Of a stretch of 64,000 nt of DNA, positions 8,651 through 17,844 are shown piece by piece (position 1 is the stretch's first letter; each line of letters begins with the position of its first letter). A program made the translations under genes and the position numbers. The stretch is taken from positions 605,815 through 669,814 of the forward strand of contig NZ_FNBH01000003.1 in assembly GCF_900102265.1 (NCBI RefSeq), in the 5' to 3' direction. A model generated the notes under the pieces. The model was not told the origin of the DNA. It saw only the letters and a program-made list of their open reading frames with translations, and did no database searches. The DNA comes from Epilithonimonas hungarica (GTDB lineage: Bacteria; Bacteroidota; Bacteroidia; Flavobacteriales; Weeksellaceae).

Positions 8651-9576
8651 TTTTCAAATGTACAAAATTCAAATAAAAAGGTAAATCAAATAGACGATAT
8701 TTTTTGATAGAGATTACGATCAAGCCCATCATTTTTCCCAATGCTTACTGGCACTAACTTTTCATTTTTTGACATTTATCCGGTTCTATTCCGAAGACCC
8801 GTTATGTGTACAAAAGAGTGCTGCATAGTGGACCAGACCGCAAAGTACAATATTATCTTTTACCTTTATAAGTTCTTTGAAAATTTTCAATTTGAGTAAT
8901 AAATCATGAAAGTGTTATAATTATAGCTGCACTACAAAGCATAGCCGAATTTGTTCATAAATGAACATCTGGAAATATTTCCATAGAACAAGTATTTGGA
9001 TAATAATTAAGTAGTTGGCCTTACGTTAAAATGTTACAAGTTTCCTTAAGAAGCTTGGTGATATTATACTTTTAGCGTACCAAAGTATTTTTTTATATAA
9101 ACAGCATTTTTAAGGACAGCAAATATTCACTTAATTGATCCGGTAATTTATTAATTAAGCATGTGCACATTTTGGTATATTGTTACCTAATTTTAATAGC
9201 TTTTTTGAAAAAAGGCTCAGATTATAAAATCCAAGCCTAACTTTTTAACTTACACACTTCGTGGAATAATATCTTTAAATGATAACATTGTCAAATTCAA
9301 TAGTAACAGAATAAATTACTTCATCAACGTAAAGCTGTTATCAGCTAGGCAAAATATACATTGCTTGAAAAATGAATATTGGTAATGAATTAATACTAAC
9401 GGTTTGCCTAGGCCTTTCTATAGTTGACGTCAAGATCATGTTCAAAATGGGGACTTAAAAGTGTATATATGGTGGATAAAACATACCAACTTTTGACATT
9501 TGTAATTTGAAAAGACTAAGTTATCAAATGAACTATTCAACGCAGACAGATTTAAAGGAATGAATCTGTTTAAAAA
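8651..9576. other. AT-rich stretch of about 0.9 kb without a gene
   Basis: No open frame with coding character, RNA gene or recognisable decayed protein was found on either strand. A weak hairpin (AGGCT at 9213-9217 with AGCCT at 9234-9238) has T-rich sequence on both sides and might end transcription. This gap separates the SDR cluster from the higher-G+C block and may mark a junction between segments of different origin. Confidence 0.5.
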
Positions 9577-9618
9577 ATAATGATCCCCTGCGAATAAATT
9601 AACGCCGGGGATCATTAT
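9571..9618 (-). terminator. Intrinsic terminator of the F420-reductase-like gene
   Basis: On the minus strand, a perfect 12-bp stem (9607-9618 with 9577-9588) around an 18-nt loop is followed by a T-run (9571-9578, overlapping the stem base). It lies 41 bp after the stop of the gene at 9660. Confidence 0.75.
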
Positions 9619-9659
9619 CTGATGGCTTAAAAGAATGGTGATTCTTTGAAGAAAGCCTT

Positions 9660-10307
9660 TTATATTTTCCCTTTAACTTCTTCAAGAGTTGATGGCTTGC
9701 CGAGTGCACCAAATTCGTGCAGATCGCCAAACACTTCGATACGGATGGACTGGTCAATTGTACCGACGTTCAATGCTTCAAATCCTGCATCACGGATCAA
9801 AACTTCTATGGCATCGGAAACATCACTGTGGTCCGTAGCATAGAACATTACTTTGGCCGGTTGCTGGTGGGCCGCATTAGCCAAGCTTTCAACACCCAGG
9901 GTTCCGAAGGTTTTGACAACTTTGGCATTATTTCCCACAAGATCGTTAATGATCTGTCCGGAAGATTGGTTTTGGTCGATTATTTTTTTGAATCCACCGT
10001 TTTCATCCGGTGCTATGGGATTGGAGACATCAATTATGATCTTACCTTTCAACTCACCTGCGAATTGCTGAACAAACTCCTGCTCTACATTAAACCAAAC
10101 GGTCGGTATCACAATATCGGCAGCCTTTACCGCCTCACCGATATGTGCTGACTCTATGAGATCGGCATTATTTGCTGCAAACGCGACAGCGTCGTCGTAG
10201 TTTTTAGACGCAACTATAATTTTTCTTTTTCCTTTGATCAGGTCCGTGGCCAACGCCTTACCGATATTTCCTAATCCAATGACTGCAACTTTCTGTGTGT
10301 GTGACAT
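9660..10307 (-). CDS. NADPH-dependent F420 reductase-like Rossmann protein (COG2085 type)
   Basis: At 215 residues this has the usual length for the NADP oxidoreductase family that includes coenzyme F420-dependent reductases and many bacterial proteins of unknown substrate. The N-terminus VAVIGLGNIGKALA holds the dinucleotide motif GxGxxG at residues 11-16, and IIIDVSNPIAPDENGG is a family signature. Flavobacteria are not known to make F420, so a different flavin or NADP substrate is likely. It is a single gene with its own terminator, and its G+C is higher than that of the SDR cluster. Confidence 0.8.
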   Translation of the reverse strand: MSHTQKVAVIGLGNIGKALATDLIKGKRKIIVASKNYDDAVAFAANNADLIESAHIGEAVKAADIVIPTVWFNVEQEFVQQFAGELKGKIIIDVSNPIAPDENGGFKKIIDQNQSSGQIINDLVGNNAKVVKTFGTLGVESLANAAHQQPAKVMFYATDHSDVSDAIEVLIRDAGFEALNVGTIDQSIRIEVFGDLHEFGALGKPSTLEEVKGKI

Positions 10308-10407
10308 TCTTATGATTTTTTGTTACTGAATAATTTTATAGTACAAAGTTCATCTAAAATCACCTACCACTCCAATGAACTAGATCAAGAAAAAATCTTG
10401 ACCTGGT

Positions 10408-11001
10408 TTAAGATTTGCCATGTACCCGCCTGTTTCTCAACCTACTGAGGAATTCCGGAGTAATTCCCAAAAACGATGCGATCCGTACTTGAGGGAGACG
10501 GTTGATAAGGTGGGGATATACCTTCATAAAGAAATTATAACGGTCCTCCGCAGGGGAACTTATATTTTGAAACATTCTTCTCTGAAGGGCAACATATGCA
10601 TTCTCCATTAGCTTTCGAAATATACGGTCAAAGGCGGGAAACTCATCAAAAAGCATGGTAAGATCTTTATAGCTGATCTGTAGGACAATGGTGTCTTCCA
10701 ATGCGTCAATATTCAACTCGGATGGACTCTGATCATTGAAGCTCCATACATCGGCGATCCAACCATCTTCTGAGGTGAACTGTAATATATGGGTATTTCC
10801 CTTGAGATCGGTCTTGTACATCCTCAAACATCCCCTGACCACAAAATTATAATGATCGCAGACATTCCCTTCTTGCAGGACATACTGTCTTCTGCGGTAA
10901 ATTCTGGGCTTGAAATGGTCTTTTATATACATCTTTTCAGCTTCACCCAATTGGGTGAATTTGCTGAAATAGGTTAATAGTGGTTCTGTTGACAATAACA
11001 T
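10408..11001 (-). CDS. Crp/Fnr-family transcriptional regulator
   Basis: This is a 197-residue protein. Residues of about 10-125 form a cyclic-nucleotide-binding-like beta-roll (RRRQYVLQEGNVCDHYNFVV, then GWIADVWSF). The C-terminal segment LPQVRIASFLGITPEFLSRLR is the helix-turn-helix. The residues that bind cAMP in E. coli Crp are not apparent, as is usual for this Bacteroidota subgroup. It sits 100 bp upstream of the F420-reductase-like gene on the same strand and could regulate it. The start is the ATG at 10999-11001. Confidence 0.85.
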   Translation of the reverse strand: MLLSTEPLLTYFSKFTQLGEAEKMYIKDHFKPRIYRRRQYVLQEGNVCDHYNFVVRGCLRMYKTDLKGNTHILQFTSEDGWIADVWSFNDQSPSELNIDALEDTIVLQISYKDLTMLFDEFPAFDRIFRKLMENAYVALQRRMFQNISSPAEDRYNFFMKVYPHLINRLPQVRIASFLGITPEFLSRLRNRRVHGKS

Positions 11002-11610
11002 TTTTTTATTTTAATTGGATGACTTTGATAATCGTTATGCAATTGGTAGTTTAACTGGCAATGCCCAACTATAAACTTACAACAAAAAGTTAAAATAATG
11101 GTCATGAAAAAAACACCTTTCCTTAACCATCATCAAGATGACATGTAATATAGAATAATGAGAACTATTCGGAAGATTCATCACAGAACGCTGCCGATCG
11201 AAAATATATCGCGGAAATCAAGTTAAAAGTGATAATCTTTATTATGAATAAGAAAGTCTTCTACTGTGACTAAAGTATATTTCCATCATTGTATCTATCC
11301 GGCACATTGGTGCTTAATACATATTTGGACCCTCACAATTGGTAGAAAATACTTTTTCTGTAATTCCCCCAGATCGGCCACGCCCCACTGAATAAAATTT
11401 TGGAAGGGCGTTATGCTCGCTACTTGAGACGGAAGGAAGAAGAAACTATGACGGGGAAAACAGCACATCTTCAAAAAATTATTTAAATTTGTATTAATCG
11501 TTTGCTGAGAAACCACTTTGCGTTCATAGGATTTATGCTATAACAAAAGGTCAAAGTATGATAAACGATCGGGATGAATTAGATTTGCAACGCCGGCAAA
11601 ACCCATAGAA
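11002..11610. other. Intergenic stretch without a recognisable gene
   Basis: This divergent gap of about 600 bp lies between the Crp-like and AraC genes. A 73-codon minus-strand frame (11295-11516) shows no motif, signal peptide or plausible ribosome site and was not called. No strong repeats were seen. Confidence 0.45.
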
Positions 11611-12489
11611 TTGGAAAACATTTTTAACTTGGAGACTTTCAAGAGGACATTCCTTAGGGATATTCCATCGGATTTCCAATGGCAGTCCACAGCTTTGCAG
11701 TGCTATAGCCTGTCCTTTCTGAAAGAACACTTCCGTCTTCCTATCCCGCTGATCAGGACCGACTACGATTTTCTATTCTACCTTGAACAAGGGAACTTTA
11801 CCTACAGGATAGATAATGTACGGCAGCACATTCAGGAAAACTCCATCGTATTCGTCTCTGCAGGCACAGTTAATTCTCTGGAACATATTTCTAACGACGC
11901 GAAGGGCTATTTTATCCTCATCGAGGACCGGATCATGCCGGCCATATTTGACAAGGCGGAATTGCTAAACCTTTTCACCATATATCCCGTCCTGCAGATC
12001 AGAAAGGCCGAAAGCCACTGGGTGGGCAATTTGTGCAAGCTCCTGTTCACCGAGCTCGATCTTCAATCGCCCAATGTTCAGATCGCCCGTGGAATTTGTC
12101 AGGCACTGCTCTATAAGGTCCTGGACCTGTCCGGCGAAAAGAAGCAGCTCACCACGGTCCAAAATATTGCCATACAGTTCAAACAGCTTGTTCACAAACA
12201 TTTCATCGATCATAAATCTACCGCATTCTATGCCGCATCAATGGCCATTTCCGAAAACTACCTCAACCGATGCGTGAGGACCGTATTTGGAAAAAGCACC
12301 AAGGAACTGATTCTTGAAGTATCGATTTTCAATGCACAGACCCAGCTCTGGGACCTTTCGAAAAAGGTCTCGCAGATCGGCTATGATCTTAATTTTGAGG
12401 ACCCATCCTACTTTTCAAGACTTTTTAAAAAGGTCACCGGTGTCTCTCCGACAGAATACAGAACTAAGATCCTGCACGATTTGTCCTAG
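11611..12489 (+). CDS. AraC-family transcriptional regulator
   Basis: The protein has 292 residues. The N-terminal half is a cupin-like domain (YDFLFYLEQGNFTYRIDN). The C-terminal domain has MAISENYLNRCVRTVFGKST as the first helix-turn-helix and VSQIGYDLNFEDPSYFSRLF as the second, ending FKKVTGVSPTEYR. No ATG fits: the frame opens after a TGA at 11575-11577, and the first usual start is the TTG at 11611, so TTG initiation is likely. The codons are richer in G and C than those of the AraC genes at 531 and 7754. It may control the barrel and azurin genes that follow. Confidence 0.85.
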   Translation: MENIFNLETFKRTFLRDIPSDFQWQSTALQCYSLSFLKEHFRLPIPLIRTDYDFLFYLEQGNFTYRIDNVRQHIQENSIVFVSAGTVNSLEHISNDAKGYFILIEDRIMPAIFDKAELLNLFTIYPVLQIRKAESHWVGNLCKLLFTELDLQSPNVQIARGICQALLYKVLDLSGEKKQLTTVQNIAIQFKQLVHKHFIDHKSTAFYAASMAISENYLNRCVRTVFGKSTKELILEVSIFNAQTQLWDLSKKVSQIGYDLNFEDPSYFSRLFKKVTGVSPTEYRTKILHDLS

Positions 12490-12569
12490 GATTTGCCCTA
12501 TCCATTCTATCTCGGAGCTATAGGCTTCTCTAATTTTGTCCTGTCTAATTCCAGCAGGTATAAGATGGC

Positions 12570-12602
12570 TTTGACCATACTGACCTCCGGAAATTAATTT
12601 CA
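12570..12602 (+). promoter_or_regulatory. Candidate promoter of the beta-barrel/azurin genes
   Basis: TTTG at 12570-12573 is followed after 21 nt by TAATTTCA at 12595-12602, close to the Bacteroidota pattern TTTG-N19-21-TAnnTTTG with the last two bases of the -7 box off consensus. The ATG follows at 12611, so the leader would be very short. Confidence 0.3.
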
Positions 12603-12610
12603 CAAACATT

Positions 12611-13291
12611 ATGAGAGCAAGTAACTTATCGAAGCTGAGCTTAGCTTTAGCATTTTTTAGCCTTACATCTGTCGTGCAGGCACAGACCATTGCCGAAGAC
12701 CAAGCCCCACAACAAAGTCCCCCCATCAATATGGAAGTGATGGCAGGAAGCCGAGGCGTCTATTATCAGGTCATGGTCAATAAAAAGTTCCGAAGCATTC
12801 CCAAACTTGGTTTTTTCAGTGTAACCAACGGAAATGCACCCTGGGAAAAGGAGATGACGCCGGATATCATGACCCAATCGCACTTGACCTACACCCTGTT
12901 CAAAGGTCTGGACATAACGGGCGGACTGCAATACACTCCTGTATACGGCTTTAGACCTGTGGCCGGTCTGATCTATTCCTATGCCACGCCGGAGCTTCTG
13001 ATCGTGGCCAATCCTAAGATCGATCTGGCGAGCGACTGGGCATCTGAGAATATGGCGCTGGTCGAATACAGGCCAAGGATCAATGAGAATTGGTCATGGT
13101 ATGGTCGCGTACAGGGTTTATACGGCTTTGTTCCCCGCTCCGGAGACCATAACAGAAGTTACATCTATCTGCGGGCAGGAGTCGGATATAAAGAGTTCAG
13201 CTTCGGCGTGGGTTCCAATTTTGAGTGGTACGGTCCTATGAAGCACAATGAGAACAGTGTAGGTTTATTCGCCAATGTCCTCATCTTTTAA
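12611..13291 (+). CDS. Putative outer-membrane beta-barrel protein
   Basis: This 226-residue protein starts with a signal peptide ending at VVQAQ. The rest alternates aromatic and small residues in short strands (DITGGLQYTPVYGF, YIYLRAGVGYKEFSFGVGSNF) and ends in a hydrophobic strand closing with phenylalanine (LFANVLIF), the usual outer-membrane beta-signal. I do not recognise the family. It sits between an AraC regulator and azurin, about 100 bp from the latter, so a role beside a periplasmic copper or electron-transfer module is possible but unproven. Confidence 0.6.
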   Translation: MRASNLSKLSLALAFFSLTSVVQAQTIAEDQAPQQSPPINMEVMAGSRGVYYQVMVNKKFRSIPKLGFFSVTNGNAPWEKEMTPDIMTQSHLTYTLFKGLDITGGLQYTPVYGFRPVAGLIYSYATPELLIVANPKIDLASDWASENMALVEYRPRINENWSWYGRVQGLYGFVPRSGDHNRSYIYLRAGVGYKEFSFGVGSNFEWYGPMKHNENSVGLFANVLIF

Positions 13292-13388
13292 ATAAAATAT
13301 AGTGAAAGTACTCAATGCAAGGTACTTTCATTTGATATCGAAGTTAAAAAGATCCCATTCTCTATTAACAACTAAAATACAGCTAATA

Positions 13389-13910
13389 ATGAAGCTAAAA
13401 AATATAATAGGCGTTATCACGGTCCTGACATTGATGACAGACTGTAATGAAAAAGCGAAATCTGGGCATGACCCTTTGAGCAGCTCCGAGATCAGTTCGC
13501 AAGACAAAGGAAATGAATTGTCAAACGGCCCTATTGCAATTTTGACCTTGAAGGCCGGAGACGATATGAAGTTTGACCTTTCTGAATTAAAAGTACGGGA
13601 GGGGCAGACCGTAAGGATCATCCTTCATCACACGGGAACTATACCCGCATCTGCGATGGGACATAATGTTGTACTCCTGCAAAAAGGTGTGGATATTCCT
13701 TCTTTTGCAGCAGCCTGCGCAAAGTCTGATGCTCCGGATTTTGATATTCCAGCCGATCGCCTGAAAGAGGTGGTCGCCCACACGAAAATGATCGGAGGAG
13801 GTGAAACAGCTGAGATCGAATTCAAGGCCCCGCCAAAAGGATCATACGCCTTTATCTGTTCTTTTCCTGGTCACTATGCCATGATGAATGGAATGTTTAC
13901 TGTAGAATAA
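13389..13910 (+). CDS. Azurin-type blue copper protein
   Basis: I start at the ATG at 13389, giving 173 residues; an upstream GTG frame adds 29 residues ahead of the signal sequence and is unlikely. Residues 1-18 are a hydrophobic export signal followed by C19, a possible lipobox cysteine, although Asp at -1 is unusual. The mature part is azurin. The type 1 copper ligands are H92 (AMGHNVVL), C157, H162 and M166 in CSFPGHYAMM, with the standard C+5 and C+9 spacing. It would carry single electrons in the periplasm. The small membrane protein 7 bp downstream is the likely partner. Confidence 0.88.
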   Translation: MKLKNIIGVITVLTLMTDCNEKAKSGHDPLSSSEISSQDKGNELSNGPIAILTLKAGDDMKFDLSELKVREGQTVRIILHHTGTIPASAMGHNVVLLQKGVDIPSFAAACAKSDAPDFDIPADRLKEVVAHTKMIGGGETAEIEFKAPPKGSYAFICSFPGHYAMMNGMFTVE

Positions 13911-13917
13911 CAAATAA

Positions 13918-14337
13918 ATGAATATGTACATACTTACTAAAAACCTACATGGCATTTTTGCCTATATTTCATTGATTCTCCTGATCTTTGCGGTCATCTA
14001 TGCAATATATGGTCTATTGAGAAGGACCGATTACGGAAAGCCCGCCAGGATCATATCGATGCTCGCTCTGTCAGGTGTTCATATGCAGATTGTAATAGGG
14101 TTGGTACTTTATTTTCTTTCACCACTCGGATCATCTAATGTATCAAGGGAAATGATGAAAAATTCCACATCCCGTTTCTATGCATTGGAACATCCCTTTA
14201 TGATGTTGATCGGTATTGCACTGATCACCATTGGATACGTAAGAGCTAAAAAGGCGTCGGAAAAAAAGCGTAAATTTCTCTCAATCGCCATCTTCTATGC
14301 TATCGGCCTATTGTGCCTTCTTTCCAGGATGCCCTAG
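13918..14337 (+). CDS. Four-helix membrane protein, cytochrome b-like
   Basis: The protein has 139 residues and four predicted membrane helices. Histidines lie near helix ends (NLHGIFAY at about 10, LSGVHMQIVIG at about 55, LEHPFMMLIG at about 92) and could bind heme. Small Bacteroidota proteins of this shape are often annotated cytochrome B. It starts 7 bp after the azurin stop, so the two are almost certainly co-transcribed. The inference is a membrane electron donor or acceptor for the azurin. Heme ligation cannot be shown from sequence. Confidence 0.6.
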   Translation: MNMYILTKNLHGIFAYISLILLIFAVIYAIYGLLRRTDYGKPARIISMLALSGVHMQIVIGLVLYFLSPLGSSNVSREMMKNSTSRFYALEHPFMMLIGIALITIGYVRAKKASEKKRKFLSIAIFYAIGLLCLLSRMP

Positions 14338-14361
14338 CCTCTCTGCATCTCCATTTAGACC

Positions 14362-14397
14362 ATAACAGTGCCGTCATTTTTATGACTGCACTGTTAT
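14362..14397. terminator. Hairpin between convergent azurin and AraC genes
   Basis: The stem is 10 bp, one mismatch, then 5 bp (14362-14377 with 14382-14397) around a short T-loop. It lies 25 bp after the cytochrome-like gene. No long T-run follows, so termination efficiency is uncertain. Confidence 0.45.
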
Positions 14398-14556
14398 TAT
14401 GTGATTTATACGACAATCCTTGTTATGATTCAGTCGTAACATTGCTCCATAGGGAAGGGAATTTAAGGATAGTACTACTCTAAAGGTGCTCGACCGGACC
14501 ATAAGTCCAATACTTATAGCTTACGTTTTGGTCCATCACCGATCGGCATGGAATCT

Positions 14557-15345
14557 TCATATGATTGCCTTGAACTCCGTAGGTCTCAGATTCGTAAGCT
14601 GCAAAAACGTATTACTGAAGGCTGTAAGACTTGAATACCCTACCGCATACGAGATCTCACTTATCCCCATATCCGTGTCTTTCATCAGTTCCATTGCCTG
14701 GATCACCCTCAGCATTTTGAGATATTGGACAAATGAGATCTGCAGCTTTTCACTAAAAAGCCTTGTCGTACTCCGTATGCTCATCGCAAAATGTTCAGAG
14801 ATCATACCTAATGTCAGTGGCTCTTGCAAGTTGTTCCTCATGAAATCGACCACCTTCATCATCTTTGGATCGTCCGTGGTCGGAAGCTGGATGGAGAATT
14901 TTTTCAGTTTTTCTCTCGGCAGCAAATGTTTAAGTGCATTGAGCAATTCATGCTCCCAAGACCCCTTGAAATAATTGCCGTACCATGGCGCGGCAAAATT
15001 CAACATCTCGGACATCAGCCTACTGACAGGATAGATACCTAACTCGCTGTAAAAAGGGTCCTCAGCACTTTCTTCATACGGAAAATAGATGTTGATGATA
15101 AAGAGATCCATAGCATTGAACATCAGGCTATGGATATAATCTCCGGGGATCCAGATATAGTGATGCGAAGGAATATAATAATCCTTTTCCCTGGTCTGCA
15201 GATAGGCAATACCTCCAAAGACCAGCAACAGTTGCCCTTTATTATGGCGATGTGGTGGCAGTCTCTGTTCAAGTTGCTGACGCAGGATCAGTATGGACGA
15301 ACTGAACTCATCAATCTTATCATCCCATTCTTTAATATCATCCAT
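14557..15345 (-). CDS. AraC-family transcriptional regulator
   Basis: I take the ATG at 15343-15345 (262 residues, MDDIKEWDD); a TTG 75 bases upstream adds a hydrophobic tail that looks untranslated. The N-terminus is a classic AraC cupin (RLPPHRHNKGQLLLVFGG, then IPGDYIHSL), with histidines placed as in metal- or effector-binding cupins. The C-terminus has LTLGMISEHFAMSIRSTTRL and MGISEISYAVGYSSLTAF. It is divergent from the TolC/EmrA/EmrB-type operon across a 115-bp gap, which makes it the probable local activator of that efflux operon. Confidence 0.88.
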   Translation of the reverse strand: MDDIKEWDDKIDEFSSSILILRQQLEQRLPPHRHNKGQLLLVFGGIAYLQTREKDYYIPSHHYIWIPGDYIHSLMFNAMDLFIINIYFPYEESAEDPFYSELGIYPVSRLMSEMLNFAAPWYGNYFKGSWEHELLNALKHLLPREKLKKFSIQLPTTDDPKMMKVVDFMRNNLQEPLTLGMISEHFAMSIRSTTRLFSEKLQISFVQYLKMLRVIQAMELMKDTDMGISEISYAVGYSSLTAFSNTFLQLTNLRPTEFKAII

Positions 15346-15426
15346 TGTTATTATTCTTTGCAGCCAAATGGCCTGAATAAGCAAAAATAAGGCTAATTGC
15401 ATCAAAAAAGATCGGTCCAACTGAAA

Positions 15427-15434
15427 TAATTTTG
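15427..15434 (+). promoter_or_regulatory. Candidate -7 box of the efflux operon
   Basis: TAATTTTG matches TAnnTTTG exactly and lies 26 bp before the tolC-like ATG. No TTTG is present at the right distance upstream, which fits a promoter needing an activator such as the divergent AraC protein. Confidence 0.35.
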
Positions 15435-15460
15435 TACTCAGATATTTTTAAATACAATCA

Positions 15461-16786
15461 ATGAACAGATATTTTATTGTTTTGCTGTTTGTAATGTACT
15501 GCAACAGTGTATTCTCACAACAGAACAAAGACGGAAATGGGCTGACCTTGGAAGAGGTCTGGACAGCAACCGACAGTAATAACAAGAAACTCAAGATGGC
15601 AGGCTTTAGCAGACAGCAGGCCGAAGTGGCAGTAGAGGTGGCAAAAGACCGTAGGATCCCATCTGTAACAGCATTGGGCAATGTCGGGGTCAATACCGAT
15701 CTGCCTGTCTATAATAATGGTTTTCTAGCATCACACGATAATTTCCCTGTGTCCAGATACACCTATTCTTTAGGCTACCAAATGGAGCTTAACGTCTACA
15801 GCGGGGGAAGGGAAAATATAAATATAAAAATCAGCAAAGAAGAACTGCTCAGGAATAAAAATGAATATGAGCTGCAGCGCAACAATATAAGGTATGCTGC
15901 TGCAGTCGCCTATTACGACCTCCATAAATTTATACAATTCCTTCGTTTCACCACATCGGAGATCGTGACCGAGAAGAAACAGATGGCCACGATCGAAAGC
16001 CTTTTCAAAAACGGAACGGTATTAAAAAGTGATGTCCTAAGGGTCAATGTCAAACTATCACAGCTGGAGCTGGCAAGATCGGATATCGAAAAGAAGATCA
16101 GCATCGCCAAAGAACGGCTCAACATACTGATGGGCAGAAACAGTTCTGAGGAAATAAGCATCCCCATGGAAGAAGCAATCGATGTTGAGGCATTTACTGA
16201 AAACCCTGATGACAACCATTATGTAGATATGGCCCTAAAGCAGTCTCCTGATTTCAAGATGTATGAAAATGAGTATGAGATCAGCAACCTTCTGCTCAAG
16301 CAGGTAAAATCCGAACTTATGCCAAAAGTATCCCTATATTCAGGATACAATTTGACCTATCCCCAATCTTCATTCTTTCCCTATTCAACAAACCTTTGGG
16401 GCTTCGGTCAGACCGGTGTGAGAGTCTCCTTTTCTCTGGACAAACTCTACACCAACCGGCACGCAGCAGAGCAGGCAAGATTTCAGACCTTGCAGCAGGA
16501 AAAAAAGATGGAGGTCATGAAAGACGATCTCACCATCGAAATTAAAGAGGCGTACCTACAGAAAATGCAGGCCTTTGAAACGGTAAGGACCGCAGAGGAG
16601 AATATCAGGCAAGCCACCGAAACGGTGAGGATCATCAGGAACAGCTATATGAACCAGGAATCACTGCTGACCGATCTTCTGGAGGCAGAGAATATGCTGC
16701 TGGAGGCAAAATTCGCATTGACTTCCGCTCATATCGATGTGGTGATCAGCCATATCAGACTACTTGTAAAAACAGGAATCATTTAA
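15461..16786 (+). CDS. TolC-family outer-membrane efflux channel
   Basis: This is a 441-residue protein with a signal peptide ending at VFSQQ. It has two copies of the long alpha-hairpin plus beta-strand unit typical of TolC family channels: the first covers NGLTLEEVWTATDSNNKKL to the helices near residue 240, the second begins at DMALKQSPDFKMYENEYE. Coiled-coil helices rich in Glu, Lys and Ala are visible around residues 330-420. It starts the operon with the adaptor gene 8 bp downstream and the transporter after that, giving a tripartite exporter. The regulator is the divergent AraC gene. Confidence 0.9.
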   Translation: MNRYFIVLLFVMYCNSVFSQQNKDGNGLTLEEVWTATDSNNKKLKMAGFSRQQAEVAVEVAKDRRIPSVTALGNVGVNTDLPVYNNGFLASHDNFPVSRYTYSLGYQMELNVYSGGRENINIKISKEELLRNKNEYELQRNNIRYAAAVAYYDLHKFIQFLRFTTSEIVTEKKQMATIESLFKNGTVLKSDVLRVNVKLSQLELARSDIEKKISIAKERLNILMGRNSSEEISIPMEEAIDVEAFTENPDDNHYVDMALKQSPDFKMYENEYEISNLLLKQVKSELMPKVSLYSGYNLTYPQSSFFPYSTNLWGFGQTGVRVSFSLDKLYTNRHAAEQARFQTLQQEKKMEVMKDDLTIEIKEAYLQKMQAFETVRTAEENIRQATETVRIIRNSYMNQESLLTDLLEAENMLLEAKFALTSAHIDVVISHIRLLVKTGII

Positions 16787-16794
16787 AGACTATT

Positions 16795-17838
16795 ATGAAA
16801 AACAACAAAAAGGACCAAATAATTATTGCATTCACCAAATGGACAGGGATTTTGATATTACTGGGAATAACAGCGTGGGGACTTATCTATCTGTACGATA
16901 TTACAAAATATGAGCAGACGAACGATGCCCAGGTGGATGCCTATTTGTCACCGGTCAACGCCAAGGTCGGAGGTTATGTCGAGAAGATCTACTTCGAGGA
17001 CAATCAAAAGGTGAAAAGGGGTGATACACTTCTGGTCATTGAGCAGGACGAATACAGGATCAGAAAGAACACCGCATCTTCAGAACTCATGAGCTCGCAG
17101 GCAAAACTGGATATTCTGGCCGCGGCCGAAGAATCCCAAAGAAGGAATATTGACGTTATCAAAGCCAGGATCTCCGGTGCCGAGGCCAAATTACGTCAGC
17201 AGGAACAGGAATATGAGCGGTACCAACAACTCTACAAGGAGGAATCCACCACGAAGCAGAAACTTGAGAATGTATTTGCCACGATGCAGATCAATACCTC
17301 TGACTACAATGAGACACAGGCCTTACTTAAAGCGTCCGAGGCCAAATTGAATGATCTTCACGCAGAGCGAAAGGCCATACTGGCGGAGATCGGAACCAAG
17401 AAAAGCCTTATGGAACGGCAAGACCTTGATATCAGATATACGGTCATTACTGCTCCGTTTACAGGACAGCTTGGAAAAAAGACCATTCAGGAAGGGCAAT
17501 TGGTACAACCCGGTCAAACCCTTGCCTTTCTGACCAATGAGACCGCAGAAAAATGGGTGGTTGCCAATTTCAAGGAAACACAGATCGGCAAGTTCAGAAC
17601 GGGGCAAAAGGTAAAGGTCAAACTGGATGCATATCCGGATGAAGAGTTTTCGGGTCTTATCGAATCTTTTTCACCAACGACGGGATCGAGATATTCTTTG
17701 TTGCCTCCTGATAATGCGACCGGAAATTTTGTCAAGGTCATACAGCGCATACCCGTAAGAATAAGGCTTACAGAAAACCGTGAAAGAATCTCGAGGTTGT
17801 CCCCGGGTATGAATGCCAATGTCTATATCATCAAATAG
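16795..17838 (+). CDS. HlyD/EmrA-family periplasmic adaptor
   Basis: This 347-residue protein has one N-terminal membrane helix (WTGILILLGITAWGLIYLYD), a biotinyl-lipoyl half-motif (AQVDAYLSPVNAKVGGYVEK), a long coiled coil over about residues 100-200, the second lipoyl half (DIRYTVITAPFTGQLGKKTI) and a beta-barrel domain with VVANFKETQIGK. This is the EmrA layout. It links the inner-membrane MFS pump to the TolC-like channel. It overlaps neither neighbour but sits 8 and 6 bp from them, so the three genes are translated as an operon. Confidence 0.9.
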   Translation: MKNNKKDQIIIAFTKWTGILILLGITAWGLIYLYDITKYEQTNDAQVDAYLSPVNAKVGGYVEKIYFEDNQKVKRGDTLLVIEQDEYRIRKNTASSELMSSQAKLDILAAAEESQRRNIDVIKARISGAEAKLRQQEQEYERYQQLYKEESTTKQKLENVFATMQINTSDYNETQALLKASEAKLNDLHAERKAILAEIGTKKSLMERQDLDIRYTVITAPFTGQLGKKTIQEGQLVQPGQTLAFLTNETAEKWVVANFKETQIGKFRTGQKVKVKLDAYPDEEFSGLIESFSPTTGSRYSLLPPDNATGNFVKVIQRIPVRIRLTENRERISRLSPGMNANVYIIK

Positions 17839-17844
17839 GAAACT

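Noticed and set aside
11295..11516. 73-codon minus-strand ORF
   Set aside because: No recognisable feature and no neighbour that would explain it.
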